From positions 1,278,001 through 1,342,000 of the forward strand of contig JAUPFP010000050.1 of assembly GCA_036925085.1 (NCBI GenBank): a DNA stretch of 64,000 bases, given 5' to 3'. Below the pieces are notes generated by a model. That model had not been told where the DNA came from. It was given only the letters and a program-made list of their open reading frames with translations, and did no database searches. Shown here one piece after another: positions 1-8,756 of the stretch (within the stretch, counting starts at the first letter, position 1; the number at the start of each line of letters is the position of its first letter). Position numbers and translations under genes: made by a program. The stretch is from Brachycybe producta (taxonomy: Eukaryota > Arthropoda > Diplopoda > Playtdesmida > Andrognathidae).

Positions 1-60
1 TCCTGTTGCTGTCCTCCTCAAAGATGTTCCTTTTTTATTTATTGTTAATTTATTGATCGT

Positions 61-83
61 ATCATCATCATCATCATCATCAT
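61..83. repeat. (ATC)n microsatellite
   Basis: Almost eight copies of ATC directly left of the retrotransposon insertion site. The rest of 1-92 is host DNA with no visible gene. Confidence 0.9.
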
Positions 84-88
84 ATATA

Positions 89-92
89 ATAG
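89..92. repeat. Target-site duplication, left copy (ATAG)
   Basis: ATAG immediately precedes the LTR end at 93 and is repeated at 9746-9749 after the other LTR. An extra A at 88 and 9745 allows a 5-bp reading (AATAG), but TG...CA termini favour 4 bp. It is the footprint of integrase-mediated insertion. Confidence 0.85.
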
Positions 93-1081
93 TGTGACGG
101 ACCTTTTTCCTCTAGTAGAATCTGCTCTTTTAGGTTGATACGAGCGAGTTTACACTCGTATTGATAGTGGTTGGCTAGGCCACTAATTCTACTGGTCCGG
201 GAGGACTAGACCAATATAACGTCTATTTTATGTCCTCACTAGTCTCTGGCAAAAGACTTCACAGTCTTGAGGATCTTTAATCTCTGTATCTCTCGGACTT
301 TCGTCCGTAAATCTGCCCTAAGAATCGTGCAAAATATACTCACTCGCTTGTGTTGCAGGTTTGCACCTGTTGGGTCATCGAAGTATCCAAAAAGGTGAAG
401 AGCTGCAATGATGAAATGCACAACCGCGGAATTTAAAACTCGAAAACAATTAAACACCACTGTTTAAGTTAAATATAAAATCGTTGTTTATTTCGTAGAT
501 ACAACATTAAACGAATCGAACTGGTTTAAGCACACAACACATAGAAATAATAACATTCAAAATAATATCTAAAAACCTAGCCAGAATTGGGCATAGGTTC
601 GTTATTTAAGAACTAACTGAAAATCCTTCAAAAATCTATCCCAATTTGGGCATAGATTCTCTGTTTTAAAAATGCTTCCTTACATACAAAAACACGGCCT
701 TTTTATACCCAAAAAGAGGATACTGAGAACACTTTCTCAGTAGCCCCTGATTGGGCAAAAACAAAAGTAAAAACCAAACTGGCCAATCAAAAGTGATTGA
801 CCAGTGGTCACCAAAATATTAGACACGTCACCCTTTTAATTAAAAGGGGGAAAAAACGAAAACAACTTCGAATTAAAATGATAAGAATCCACTCATGTGG
901 AAGGATAATACAATGATAGAGAGGGGAGAACGATAAGGTCAAGCTAAAAATAGAATCTGGGTCAATCGGTACCTATTAGTACCGAGTGGCCCAGAAGCTA
1001 CAAAATACATAGTGCCTACAAAATTAAAGAAAACAAAACGGCGCTAAATTAATAAAATAGCGGCGGCCCCAAAACGTCTCA
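93..1081 (-). repeat. 3' LTR of the Ty3/gypsy element
   Basis: Read on the minus strand the LTR begins TGAGACG at 1081 and ends CCGTCACA at 93. U3 is roughly 1081 to 675, with a TATA box at 707-700. R is about 675 to 465 and U5 about 465 to 93, both estimated from the positions of the TATA box and the AATAAA signal. U3 contains several perfect inverted repeats: 723-729 with 734-740, 798-803 with 805-810, the 18-bp palindrome 831-848, and 967-972 with 979-984. U5 holds a 7-bp stem at 138-144 and 155-161. A 73-codon open frame inside has no ATG and is not considered a gene. Confidence 0.95.
487..492 (-). terminator. Polyadenylation signal AATAAA in the 3' LTR
   Basis: The minus strand reads AATAAA at 492-487, about 210 nt downstream of the TATA box, which fits the end of the R region of a retroelement transcript. 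The 5' LTR carries the same hexamer at 9151-9156. Cleavage would be expected some 15-30 nt further on, near 460-475. Confidence 0.5.
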
Positions 1082-1089
1082 CTCCCCCC
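1082..1089 (-). other. Polypurine tract for plus-strand DNA priming
   Basis: The minus strand reads GGGGGGAG directly against the first base of the 3' LTR (1081), the expected place for the primer of plus-strand DNA synthesis. The 12 bp 1082-1093 (ctccccccgact) occur again at 1139-1150, with more purines, so the tract is duplicated 57 bp away. Confidence 0.75.
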
Positions 1090-1310
1090 GACTAAGCGAG
1101 AAGTACCCTACTTCTCAAGAATTTTCTTAAAAATCCCCCTCCCCCCGACTGGATCTAAACACAGAGACCCAGGGGTATCACAGGTATACGAAAATATCAA
1201 ATAAAACAAAATCGACTTATACAGATTTTGGAAAATACAAAATTTCTAAAAAAAACGAAAAAGAACAAATCACTTTATACAATTAGAAATTTATGAAATA
1301 AATCGCGCTA

Positions 1311-4300
1311 CTAGTCCGGCGACGATTCTGTTCCCTCGGACGTCTCAGGACTTACGGGTTGCCAACACCTGGCGACTCGGGACTCGTTCCGGGCTCGGTT
1401 GGTGCTGGGTCGGTGACGTCGTCTTCTTCTCCTTGACTTCGGGACATCCATGACTGGTCGAGGCGGCGAAGTCTCTTGATCCCGGCGGAGGTCTTCTTCG
1501 GTGAAGGTGGTTGGGATCATAATTACAGGACCCTCGGGTGATGCTTCCCTCCAAGCCTCCTGGCTTTGCCGTCTTGCGATCCGGCCTTCCATCTCGGAAT
1601 CGCTAGGTCTCGATGTCGATGTGTTCATTTGTGAGAGGATATCGTAGAACTCGTTTTCTACGTCCAGGATCTTTCTTTCACTGGAGTCTTCTCTCTGTTG
1701 AGATGCTGACAATGCGGCATTGCTGCCGGGAAGATTTTCCTTATCCTTGGCATCGTCGTCTTTGGCATCTTCCTCTCCTGATTCGGGGCTCTTACGTTTC
1801 TTAAAAGAGTTGCCTGAATCCGGTTCATTTTTCTGGGTCGACCGGGCATTGCTGCCAGAAGGCTTCTCTGCAATGGCGGTGTCTCCATTCTTTGTTTCTT
1901 CTTTCTTTTCATCTCCGAGGATTATGGTGTCTTCATTACAGAAGACCGAAAGGTCCATAGCCTCGCTGCCGTTTGATTCTTCTTCAGATGATCGTTGCAT
2001 TTCCTTTTTAGAAATAAACTTTTGATCACTTGACAGTTTAGAAATTCTTACAATTCCTTTGGAAAACTTTTGACGTCTTTCATGTGTCAAAACAGATTTG
2101 AAAGTGGCATCAAAGATGGCGGATGCTTCCCCACGTGGTTCTAAGGGGTTGACAAGTCTTAGTTCCGGCAAAGAAGTGGAGCTAATGACAACATCCGGTT
2201 TCTCTTCTTTTTCTCTTTTCTGAATTTCTCCCACCAGGCGGCGCTGCGCAAGGCGGCAAATTCGAATTTCAGCATCATACGATGCTTCTTTTTGACTCTC
2301 TGGATCTAATTTGGCCGTTTTAATGCCAAATTTCTCCCATCTTGGTGGCAAATTAGCGTCTGCATAATTTTTCTTCTCTCCACCACGTGTTTGCACACGG
2401 GAATCCAATTGGACTGGTTCTTTTGGAGCAGTTTTCTTTGGTCTCCCGCGTTTTCTTTTAGGTGGTTCCAGTGGCATCTCTGGAATTTCCTCTTCTTCTT
2501 TTTCAGAAGTTTCCAGATGAGTTTCTTGGCTGGCATCGGGGATAACTTCTTCTTCTTCACGACGAACTTCTGGAGTACTCTCAACAGGTAAGTTGTCGTC
2601 TGCTTCGTTGATAATTTCCTCATCAGCGTCGGACTCTTCCTTGGCGCTGGCAACTTCTTCGATGTCGTCAGGTAAGTTCATTTGAGGAGCCCTCAGGTCA
2701 TTGGCCTCGTAGTAGGGTCTCATCTGTTGAACATTGACAGTATCTCTCATAGTCAAACCAGATCGAGTAACGTACTCGATCTCGTAGACTAGATCGGTTA
2801 GTTTCTTCGTGACTATGCAAGGTTCTTTGTATGGCCAGATAAGTTTCTGAGCCATTCCTGGCTTTGGCACACGATCTCTTATCAATACTTTCTGACCCGG
2901 CTTGTAATCCGGAATCGTACGATGCTTTTCGTCGTACTTTCTTTTCTGCACCTCCTGGGCAGCTTCGATATTCTTTTTAGCAGCATCCAGAGCTGGATCA
3001 GACTGCTCTGCTTCGTCTGTTACGGGCGGTGGCACGATAGGAGCGTGTGGCATCATGTTATCCAACGTGGTCCTGGGCTCGCGCCCGAACATTAATCGAT
3101 ATGGCGAAAATTTCGTTGAGTTATGTTCTACCAGATTGTAGGCCATAACTGCGTCACCTAATTTCTTTTTCCAGTCAGCCTGCTGCTGAAGGACATCCAA
3201 GTGACGTTTCACCACTTCCATGACTGTATGGTTCGTTCTCTCTGCCAACCCATCAGCTTGAGGATGATAGGCTGTCGTGGCTGCATGCTGGATTGCGTAG
3301 GTCTTGAAAAACGCTTGAGTCTCGTTACTCAAAAATTGGGGTCCTCGATCAGTGATGATCTTCTGAGGAACTCCAAATTCGTTTACAATTTTATCTTTGA
3401 CGAAGGCAATTGCTGCCTGAGCGGTTGCTCTTGCCACTGCTTTGGCGATGCAATACTTCGTCGCGTAGTCCACTGCAATCAAAATATGTTGCACTCCTCC
3501 GATTGACTTCGGAAGAGGACCAACATAATCCATCCCCCAACACTCTGTCGGTTTTCCCACAATGATTGGTTGTAACAATCCAGGTACTTTTTGGTGCGAC
3601 AGTTTGGTTCTCTGACAGATGTGGCACGACCTGACATAGTCGGCGACGTCTGTTTTCATTGTTTTCCAATAGAATCTCTTCTGGATTCTCTTCATCGTTT
3701 TGGTGAATCCGAAATGTCCGGCCTCAGGCACATCATGGAGCATCTCGAGAATCCCAATTCTCAATTGTCGGGGCACAGTACACGTTAGTACTGGCACGGT
3801 GTCTTCATACTTCAGGTGGTATAAAACGCCATCCACTATCGCAAACTTTTTGTGATAGGGATGCAGTCGATCTTGCTGGAGTGATTCTTTGATGAGGAGA
3901 AGTTCTTCATCAAGGGATTGCTCCCGTTCCCACTGGAAATCGTTGTAGACAGTAAAGATGTGAAGGTCTTCGAGAGCTTCCATCTCCCCATTCTTGTGCT
4001 TCCAATTAGCAGGAACGTTGCTCTCGTAACGTGAGACACAATCGGCGTCCACGTGCGTTTTACCTTTCTTGTAAACTACTTCATAATCATATGGCTGTAG
4101 TTTCATCTGCCATTTACCCAATCGGCCATCTAGATTCTGTGCTGTTTTTAAATAGCACAGGGCCTTATGATCGGTAAATACTCTGAATTTCCGGTTGAAA
4201 ACATACGGCCTGGCTTTTTCTATGCCATAAACGATTGCAAGACATTCTTTTTCAGTCGTTCCGTAGTTTCGTTCTGCTCCCTGGAGTTTTCGGCTGTAGT

Positions 4301-7118
4301 AACCTAGAACTCCAGGTTTCTTTTCGTTTTTCGCATACTGATAAATTATGACACCAATCTGGTAATCACAAGCATCAGTGTGCAAGGCAATTTCTGCCTC
4401 CGGATCATACAAAGTTAGAATCGGAGCGGAGCAAAGAGCCTTCTTCAGACTATCAAAAGCGACCTCGCAGTCGTCATCCCATTTGAAGTCCAGGTCCTTC
4501 TTGACTAGGGCTTGCATTGGTTTGGCGATCTTGGAGTAGTTCTCGATGAAACGGTTGTAGTAGCCGGTCATCCCAAGGAAGCTTCTGACGTCAGTCACGT
4601 TTTTCGGTGCAGGAAATCCTTGAATCGTCTGCACTTTCTCTTCATCAGGTCGAATACCAAGGGCACTGATCTTGTGGCCAAGGTAGTTGATCTCGTCTTC
4701 TCCAAAGAAACATTTACTTGGTTGAAGGCTTAAATTGGCATTCCGGATGAGCACCAAGATATCTCTCAATCTCTTCATGAACTCTTCGAAGTTCTTCGCG
4801 AAGATGACAATGTCATCTAAATAAACCAGGCAGGTCTCCCATTTGTGACCTGCCAGCAACAAATCCAAAGCACGCTGCATCGTCGCAGGTGCGTTCATCA
4901 AACCAAACGGCATTCTGTTAAATTCGTAGAGGCCATTTGTGCATACGAAAGCCGTTTTTTCTCGATCTCTTTCTTCCACCGGAAATTGCCAATAACCTGA
5001 TATTAAATCCAAGGTTGCAAAAATCGTGGCTCCTGAAAGTGAGTCGAAAGCGTCATCTATCCGGGGTAACGGATATTGGTCAGGTTTGGTTTGAGCATTT
5101 AATTTGCGATAATCGACGCAAAATCGATGCTGACCATTCTTCTTCTTGACAATCACCACCGGACTTGCGTACGGACTTTTGGATGGGCTTACAATGCCGG
5201 CGTCCAACATATCACGTAGTGTCGACTTGATGATCTCTCTCTGAGCAGGTGAAGTACGCCGGAGCGGTTCTCGAACCGGCGGGTTTGCACCCGTGTCAAT
5301 CACGTGTTTCGTTAAGTTTGTCTCTTTCAAGTCGGAGGTCTTGAAGGCAAAAATGTCTCTGAATTCTCCGAGAAGCTTCCGAATCGCCATTTTTTCTTCT
5401 CTTGGACGATTCGGATTGACATTAAGACTGTCTTGAAATTCGACATATTCTTTGAATCTCACTTGGTCTCTTTGAGCTTCAATTTTGTAAATCGAGGGGC
5501 CCACACGCACATCAAGAGCTGTGACGACGTCCTCGATCTCTGCGATCGTTTCTCTGGCTCCGAGGTGAATAACCTCTCCAGATGGATTGAAGATTTGGAT
5601 TTGAAGGATAGACTTTCCTCTTCCTTCAATGATCCCAGGAGAAACTTTGATTCCTCTCTGTTGGAGCGTGCTTTCGCACGAGTCGATGAACTGGAGACTA
5701 CCTTCTTGTAGATCATCAGGAGCATTGACCTCGACGATTGCAGCTTTCTTTGGATCCAACACGAGATTCTGGACCAGGCGTAGTTTTGCTGGCCCCTTCT
5801 TCAGGAGTTTCTCTTGTAGATCCTCTTCCTCTTGATCTCTAAGATTTTGAATGAAATCTTCTGCTTGTTGCTGCTTTTGGAGAGTGTCCGGCAACAGTTC
5901 CTCTCTGAAGTAGACTTTCTTGTTGTTCATGTCCAAGCAAAGGTTGAGATCTTTTCCGAGGTCGTTCCCCAGCAAGGCCTCACGTCGTCCTTTGATGACA
6001 ATCACCTTTCCTTTGACAAGCTTTTCGGCGACCTGAATTGGCACGATGACTTGTCCCATGATGTTCAGTGGGCTACCTCCGGCGCCAGTCAGATTCGGCG
6101 GGAATGGAAGTGGATCCACAATAAGCTTCATGTCTTTCACTAATGACTCGCTGATGACAGATGTTTCGGCGCCACTGTCGGCAGTCATTTCTAACTCACG
6201 ACCTCCAAAGTTCACACAAACTTTAGGTGCCGTCTGCTCGTCTTGATTTTGGACTTGAAGTTCACGAGGCGTGACTGTCTCAGTCAACTTGGTCCAAACA
6301 TCTCGAATTGTTTGTGTACAACACGGGTTTTGCAACCGATAGAGAAGACTAGACTCTTCAGTTGAACCCTTAACAGGTGTAGCTACTCCCTCTTTCACTA
6401 CTCCATGTTCTGCTTTAGATTTTTGAGCAGGTGTGGGTACTTCTTTGGTTTTCGCCACAGTCTGCCCCTGCTTAATAACAGGAGTAGCTACTTTCGTTTT
6501 CACTACACACTGTTCTTCTTGGGTTTTAACAAGAGTAGCTCCTTTTGAGACTACTACTTGTTCTTCTTTAGTCTTAACAGGTGTGGTTACTCCCTTTTTC
6601 GCCACACACTGTTCTGCTTTATTTTTAACAAGAGTAGCCTCTCTCGAGACTACTACTTGCTCTGCTTGAGTTTTAACAGGTGTGGTTACTCCCTTTTTCG
6701 CCACACACTGTTCTGCTTTGTTGGACATCTTGGCGTCGTTCGTTTTTGCAAACGACGTAGAGGCCCCACTTTGCAGTGGTTTCCGCCGGCTCCCATCTTC
6801 GTAGATAGTACGGATTTGGATCCCATCTCCAAAGTCTGCTTTATGCATCAGAGAGTCCTTTAGTTGTACCGCAGCACAGCTCTGCTCAGGCGTTGTCGAT
6901 TCCTCTTCTTTGTCGGCATCTTGGCACGGGCTACCCAGACCTGGAGACATCCCCGCATGGTTGACCGCAGCCATCCCAATAGATTCTCTCGTTATCCGGT
7001 CCCGTCGAACCTTGACGTCCACTTCTTCAGGTTTCGGCAACTCCTCTTCTTGTGGTCTCTCTTCAACATCTTTTCTTCCGGGCGTCACTACTTTGGGTGC
7101 GAGTGGCGCCCCTAGTAG
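1311..7118 (-). CDS. pol: Pol polyprotein (PR-RT-RNase H-IN) with a long C-terminal tail
   Basis: Pol is in the -1 frame relative to Gag and open from 7163 to 1311. It has no suitable ATG at its head, so I take translation to enter by frameshifting near 7118. Numbering residues from codon 7086-7088: tandem repeats at 123-240, aspartic protease with DSGA at 304-307, reverse transcriptase about 585-810 with YLDD at 756-759, RNase H with D905, E946 or E948, D973 and an HVDAD motif near 1012. The integrase has an H2C2 finger (H1118, H1125, C1155, C1158) and catalytic D1187, D1247, E1283, with the D-35-E spacing exact. A WPY (GPY/F-like) module follows at about 1417-1460. Residues 1461-1925 form an acidic and basic tail with an AT-hook core at 1547-1550. 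No chromodomain or envelope features are visible. All key residues are present, so the enzyme set looks functional. Confidence 0.95.
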   Translation of the reverse strand, partial: LLGAPLAPKVVTPGRKDVEERPQEEELPKPEEVDVKVRRDRITRESIGMAAVNHAGMSPGLGSPCQDADKEEESTTPEQSCAAVQLKDSLMHKADFGDGIQIRTIYEDGSRRKPLQSGASTSFAKTNDAKMSNKAEQCVAKKGVTTPVKTQAEQVVVSREATLVKNKAEQCVAKKGVTTPVKTKEEQVVVSKGATLVKTQEEQCVVKTKVATPVIKQGQTVAKTKEVPTPAQKSKAEHGVVKEGVATPVKGSTEESSLLYRLQNPCCTQTIRDVWTKLTETVTPRELQVQNQDEQTAPKVCVNFGGRELEMTADSGAETSVISESLVKDMKLIVDPLPFPPNLTGAGGSPLNIMGQVIVPIQVAEKLVKGKVIVIKGRREALLGNDLGKDLNLCLDMNNKKVYFREELLPDTLQKQQQAEDFIQNLRDQEEEDLQEKLLKKGPAKLRLVQNLVLDPKKAAIVEVNAPDDLQEGSLQFIDSCESTLQQRGIKVSPGIIEGRGKSILQIQIFNPSGEVIHLGARETIAEIEDVVTALDVRVGPSIYKIEAQRDQVRFKEYVEFQDSLNVNPNRPREEKMAIRKLLGEFRDIFAFKTSDLKETNLTKHVIDTGANPPVREPLRRTSPAQREIIKSTLRDMLDAGIVSPSKSPYASPVVIVKKKNGQHRFCVDYRKLNAQTKPDQYPLPRIDDAFDSLSGATIFATLDLISGYWQFPVEERDREKTAFVCTNGLYEFNRMPFGLMNAPATMQRALDLLLAGHKWETCLVYLDDIVIFAKNFEEFMKRLRDILVLIRNANLSLQPSKCFFGEDEINYLGHKISALGIRPDEEKVQTIQGFPAPKNVTDVRSFLGMTGYYNRFIENYSKIAKPMQALVKKDLDFKWDDDCEVAFDSLKKALCSAPILTLYDPEAEIALHTDACDYQIGVIIYQYAKNEKKPGVLGYYSRKLQGAERNYGTTEKECLAIVYGIEKARPYVFNRKFRVFTDHKALCYLKTAQNLDGRLGKWQMKLQPYDYEVVYKKGKTHVDADCVSRYESNVPANWKHKNGEMEALEDLHIFTVYNDFQWEREQSLDEELLLIKESLQQDRLHPYHKKFAIVDGVLYHLKYEDTVPVLTCTVPRQLRIGILEMLHDVPEAGHFGFTKTMKRIQKRFYWKTMKTDVADYVRSCHICQRTKLSHQKVPGLLQPIIVGKPTECWGMDYVGPLPKSIGGVQHILIAVDYATKYCIAKAVARATAQAAIAFVKDKIVNEFGVPQKIITDRGPQFLSNETQAFFKTYAIQHAATTAYHPQADGLAERTNHTVMEVVKRHLDVLQQQADWKKKLGDAVMAYNLVEHNSTKFSPYRLMFGREPRTTLDNMMPHAPIVPPPVTDEAEQSDPALDAAKKNIEAAQEVQKRKYDEKHRTIPDYKPGQKVLIRDRVPKPGMAQKLIWPYKEPCIVTKKLTDLVYEIEYVTRSGLTMRDTVNVQQMRPYYEANDLRAPQMNLPDDIEEVASAKEESDADEEIINEADDNLPVESTPEVRREEEEVIPDASQETHLETSEKEEEEIPEMPLEPPKRKRGRPKKTAPKEPVQLDSRVQTRGGEKKNYADANLPPRWEKFGIKTAKLDPESQKEASYDAEIRICRLAQRRLVGEIQKREKEEKPDVVISSTSLPELRLVNPLEPRGEASAIFDATFKSVLTHERRQKFSKGIVRISKLSSDQKFISKKEMQRSSEEESNGSEAMDLSVFCNEDTIILGDEKKEETKNGDTAIAEKPSGSNARSTQKNEPDSGNSFKKRKSPESGEEDAKDDDAKDKENLPGSNAALSASQQREDSSERKILDVENEFYDILSQMNTSTSRPSDSEMEGRIARRQSQEAWREASPEGPVIMIPTTFTEEDLRRDQETSPPRPVMDVPKSRRRRRRHRPSTNRARNESRVARCWQPVSPETSEGTESSPD
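2433..2459 (-). other. AT-hook motif encoded in the Pol tail
   Basis: Pol residues 1544-1552 read KRKRGRPKK, containing the AT-hook core RGRP flanked by basic residues. It follows a Glu-rich acidic stretch. AT-hooks bind the minor groove of AT-rich DNA. Its position beyond the integrase module is where other Ty3/gypsy elements carry a chromodomain. A role in target choice is inference. Confidence 0.6.
6369..6722 (-). repeat. In-frame tandem repeats in the N-terminal part of Pol
   Basis: Pol residues 123-155 and 156-188 are two 33-residue repeats starting NKAEQCVAKKGVTTPVKT, with the DNA also near-identical at 99-bp spacing. Three shorter degenerate units (ending in variants of ATPVK or PTPAQK) follow up to residue 240. 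The segment lies between the frameshift site and the protease. It is rich in Lys, Val and Thr and probably unstructured. The high DNA identity of the first two units points to a recent duplication. Confidence 0.8.
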
Positions 7119-7124
7119 TTTAAA
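7080..7124 (-). promoter_or_regulatory. Programmed -1 ribosomal frameshift signal between gag and pol
   Basis: On the minus strand the heptamer T TTA AAC (7124-7118) is in the Gag frame, followed by TAC and the TAG stop. UUUAAAC is one of the canonical X XXY YYZ slippery sites. Six nucleotides later a hairpin can form: GGGCG (7111-7107) with CGCCC (7084-7080), one C/A mismatch, then CACT (7105-7102) with AGTG (7089-7086), around a 12-nt loop. Spacing and order match known -1 signals. A -1 shift here enters exactly the pol frame. I saw no obvious pseudoknot partner for the loop. Confidence 0.85.
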
Positions 7125-8581
7125 GCCTTCTGGTGGTTTTCGAAATGAAAATAGTGCGTTTGATTATTAATTAATACCGGTACCATTTTCATCCCATTTG
7201 GTAGAACGTGGATTTTGTCAGCGCAGAAGATTTTCGGCGCCGTCGTTTCCGACGGTTCATCAACTCGGTTGACTGGAGTTGGTGGAGTCGTCTTGTTCTC
7301 TTCCTTCCTCGGTTTCGGTTCATTGGTGCACTGGAACGCTCTGTGTCCAGGCTCCTGACACTGATAGCAGATGAGTGGTCCAGTAGATCGTTTTCTCTGC
7401 TGGAATTTCTGTCCACCATCTTGATTCGTCTTCGTGTCCTGCGTCTTTTCAGACGTGGCCGTGTTCCTGTTCGTCCACGTCTGTTGTTTCTTTTGCTGCT
7501 GTTGCTGCTGTTTCGGTTGTTGAGGCTTCTGCTGCTGGGCCGGCTGGTTACCAGTAGTCGTCTTGTACGTCAACATATTCTCTTCTATCAGCTCTCCCTC
7601 AGTCTGGGCGGCAAACTTGACGAAGTCGTAAAGATTGTCCTTCGGTGCTCCAAACAGATGCAGCTTCAAAGATGGTAAAAGACTTTTCCTCAGGCTCGAA
7701 ATCAGCAAAGAGTCGTCATCATTGGGATGTATCCTTCGATACATCTCTGCATACTCTTCTGCATAGACCTTAAAAGTTTCATTATCTTTTTGGGTCCTTG
7801 CGGACAGCTCATTTTTCATTCTCACTTTTTGGTCAGGTAACAGAAATTCATTTATAATTCCGTTACGCATCATAGGCCAATTTATTTCGCCATATTCCAA
7901 CCGAAAACGAGCAAGCCATTTGATTGCTCGTTTACGAAGGAGACCAGTAAAGTGACTGCATCGCTGCAGGGAGTTCCATTGGTGCGCAATCGCAATATCT
8001 TCGAACTCTTCAACATAAAGAAGTATGTTCTCAGATCCATCATACTTTGGAAAACCCTGAAGTGGATGAAGTGAATTCTTTTCAGAATACGACGTGGGTC
8101 CCAGGTTCGGAGTCCATTCAGGAGCTTCGGCCCTGAGCTTACGCCCGGATTCTGTCGGTGATTTACTTCGTTGTCTGAGATTTCTCTCATGTGTGTGTTC
8201 AAGGCGGTGTGGAGTCGATTCTCCACATAACCGTCTTACCAATTCATCTCGGCTCTCAGGAGTGGCGTCTTTCATGAGTTCAGCAAACCGATCGACCATC
8301 TTCAGCTCGTTGCTTCGTTGAGAGGCTTCAGAAGATGCTGCTTCAATCTTTAGTCGGGCGTCGGCTTGGCGTTCTTCTTCTTCGGCGCGTTTCTCTTCCT
8401 CCTGGAGTCGCTTCTCTTCAGCAAGGGTCCTCAGCTTGTCCTCCTTCTCTTGCTTTCGTGTTTCTCGGGCAACACGGCGTGCTTCCCGAGCTTTCGCTCG
8501 TTCTTTTACGAGCTGATCACGTCGGCGTCTGTATTGGAGTTGCTGGGAGAACCTTGCGGTTATTCCGTTGGTATTCATCAT
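7112..8581 (-). CDS. gag: Gag polyprotein (capsid/nucleocapsid) of the Ty3/gypsy element
   Basis: A 489-residue protein that should assemble the cytoplasmic virus-like particle and package the element's RNA. It begins ATGATG at 8581 after a leader of about 150 nt. Residues 18-75 are very rich in Arg, Lys and Glu and look like a long charged helix or coiled coil. Residues 150-335 form a typical retrotransposon capsid region with conserved Trp and Leu spacing. Residues 346-367 are glutamine-rich. A CCHC zinc knuckle lies at C405, C408, H413, C418 and should bind RNA. The stop (TAG, 7112-7114) comes two codons after the start of the slippery heptamer UUUAAAC. The length is typical for Gag of this group. 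The frame is intact. Confidence 0.95.
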   Translation of the reverse strand: MMNTNGITARFSQQLQYRRRRDQLVKERAKAREARRVARETRKQEKEDKLRTLAEEKRLQEEEKRAEEEERQADARLKIEAASSEASQRSNELKMVDRFAELMKDATPESRDELVRRLCGESTPHRLEHTHERNLRQRSKSPTESGRKLRAEAPEWTPNLGPTSYSEKNSLHPLQGFPKYDGSENILLYVEEFEDIAIAHQWNSLQRCSHFTGLLRKRAIKWLARFRLEYGEINWPMMRNGIINEFLLPDQKVRMKNELSARTQKDNETFKVYAEEYAEMYRRIHPNDDDSLLISSLRKSLLPSLKLHLFGAPKDNLYDFVKFAAQTEGELIEENMLTYKTTTGNQPAQQQKPQQPKQQQQQQKKQQTWTNRNTATSEKTQDTKTNQDGGQKFQQRKRSTGPLICYQCQEPGHRAFQCTNEPKPRKEENKTTPPTPVNRVDEPSETTAPKIFCADKIHVLPNGMKMVPVLINNQTHYFHFENHQKALNY

Positions 8582-8735
8582 TATGTATCGTAATTTGTGT
8601 CAATTAAAAACGTAAAAGTGTTTCGAAAAATTTTTGTTTTGTTTCAAAATTGTTTGCACAATTGAATTACGATAAAATTTTGTGTTTTTCAACACGTTTC
8701 TTAGGGCAAAACGAGGTAGCAAGTTTTATAAACTA

Positions 8736-8751
8736 CCCCGCACCTCCACCA
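8736..8751 (-). other. Primer binding site, probably for tRNA-Ala
   Basis: Minus strand TGGTGGAGGTGCGGGG follows the 5' LTR after a 5-nt spacer. It begins with TGG, the complement of a tRNA 3' CCA end, and the rest complements an acceptor stem ending CACCTCC plus discriminator A and part of the T stem. Among animal tRNAs that end best fits tRNA-Ala. The tRNA identity comes from remembered tRNA ends, not from a search. Confidence 0.65.
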
Positions 8752-8756
8752 TATAT

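Noticed and set aside
239..460. 73-codon open frame in the LTR, repeated at 8903-9124
   Set aside because: It starts at GTG with a stop just upstream and no internal Met; the duplication only reflects the two identical LTRs.
2306..2653. 115-codon minus-strand frame overlapping the Pol tail
   Set aside because: It lies wholly within pol in another frame, is lysine-rich because of Glu/Lys codons, and shows no domain.
1311..2708. Pol tail as an envelope-like third ORF
   Set aside because: No signal peptide, membrane segment or cysteine pattern of an envelope protein, and it is continuous with Pol.
7189..7678. Open frames overlapping gag and pol in other frames or on the plus strand
   Set aside because: They shadow strongly supported coding frames, and their composition is the by-product of Gag and Pol codons.
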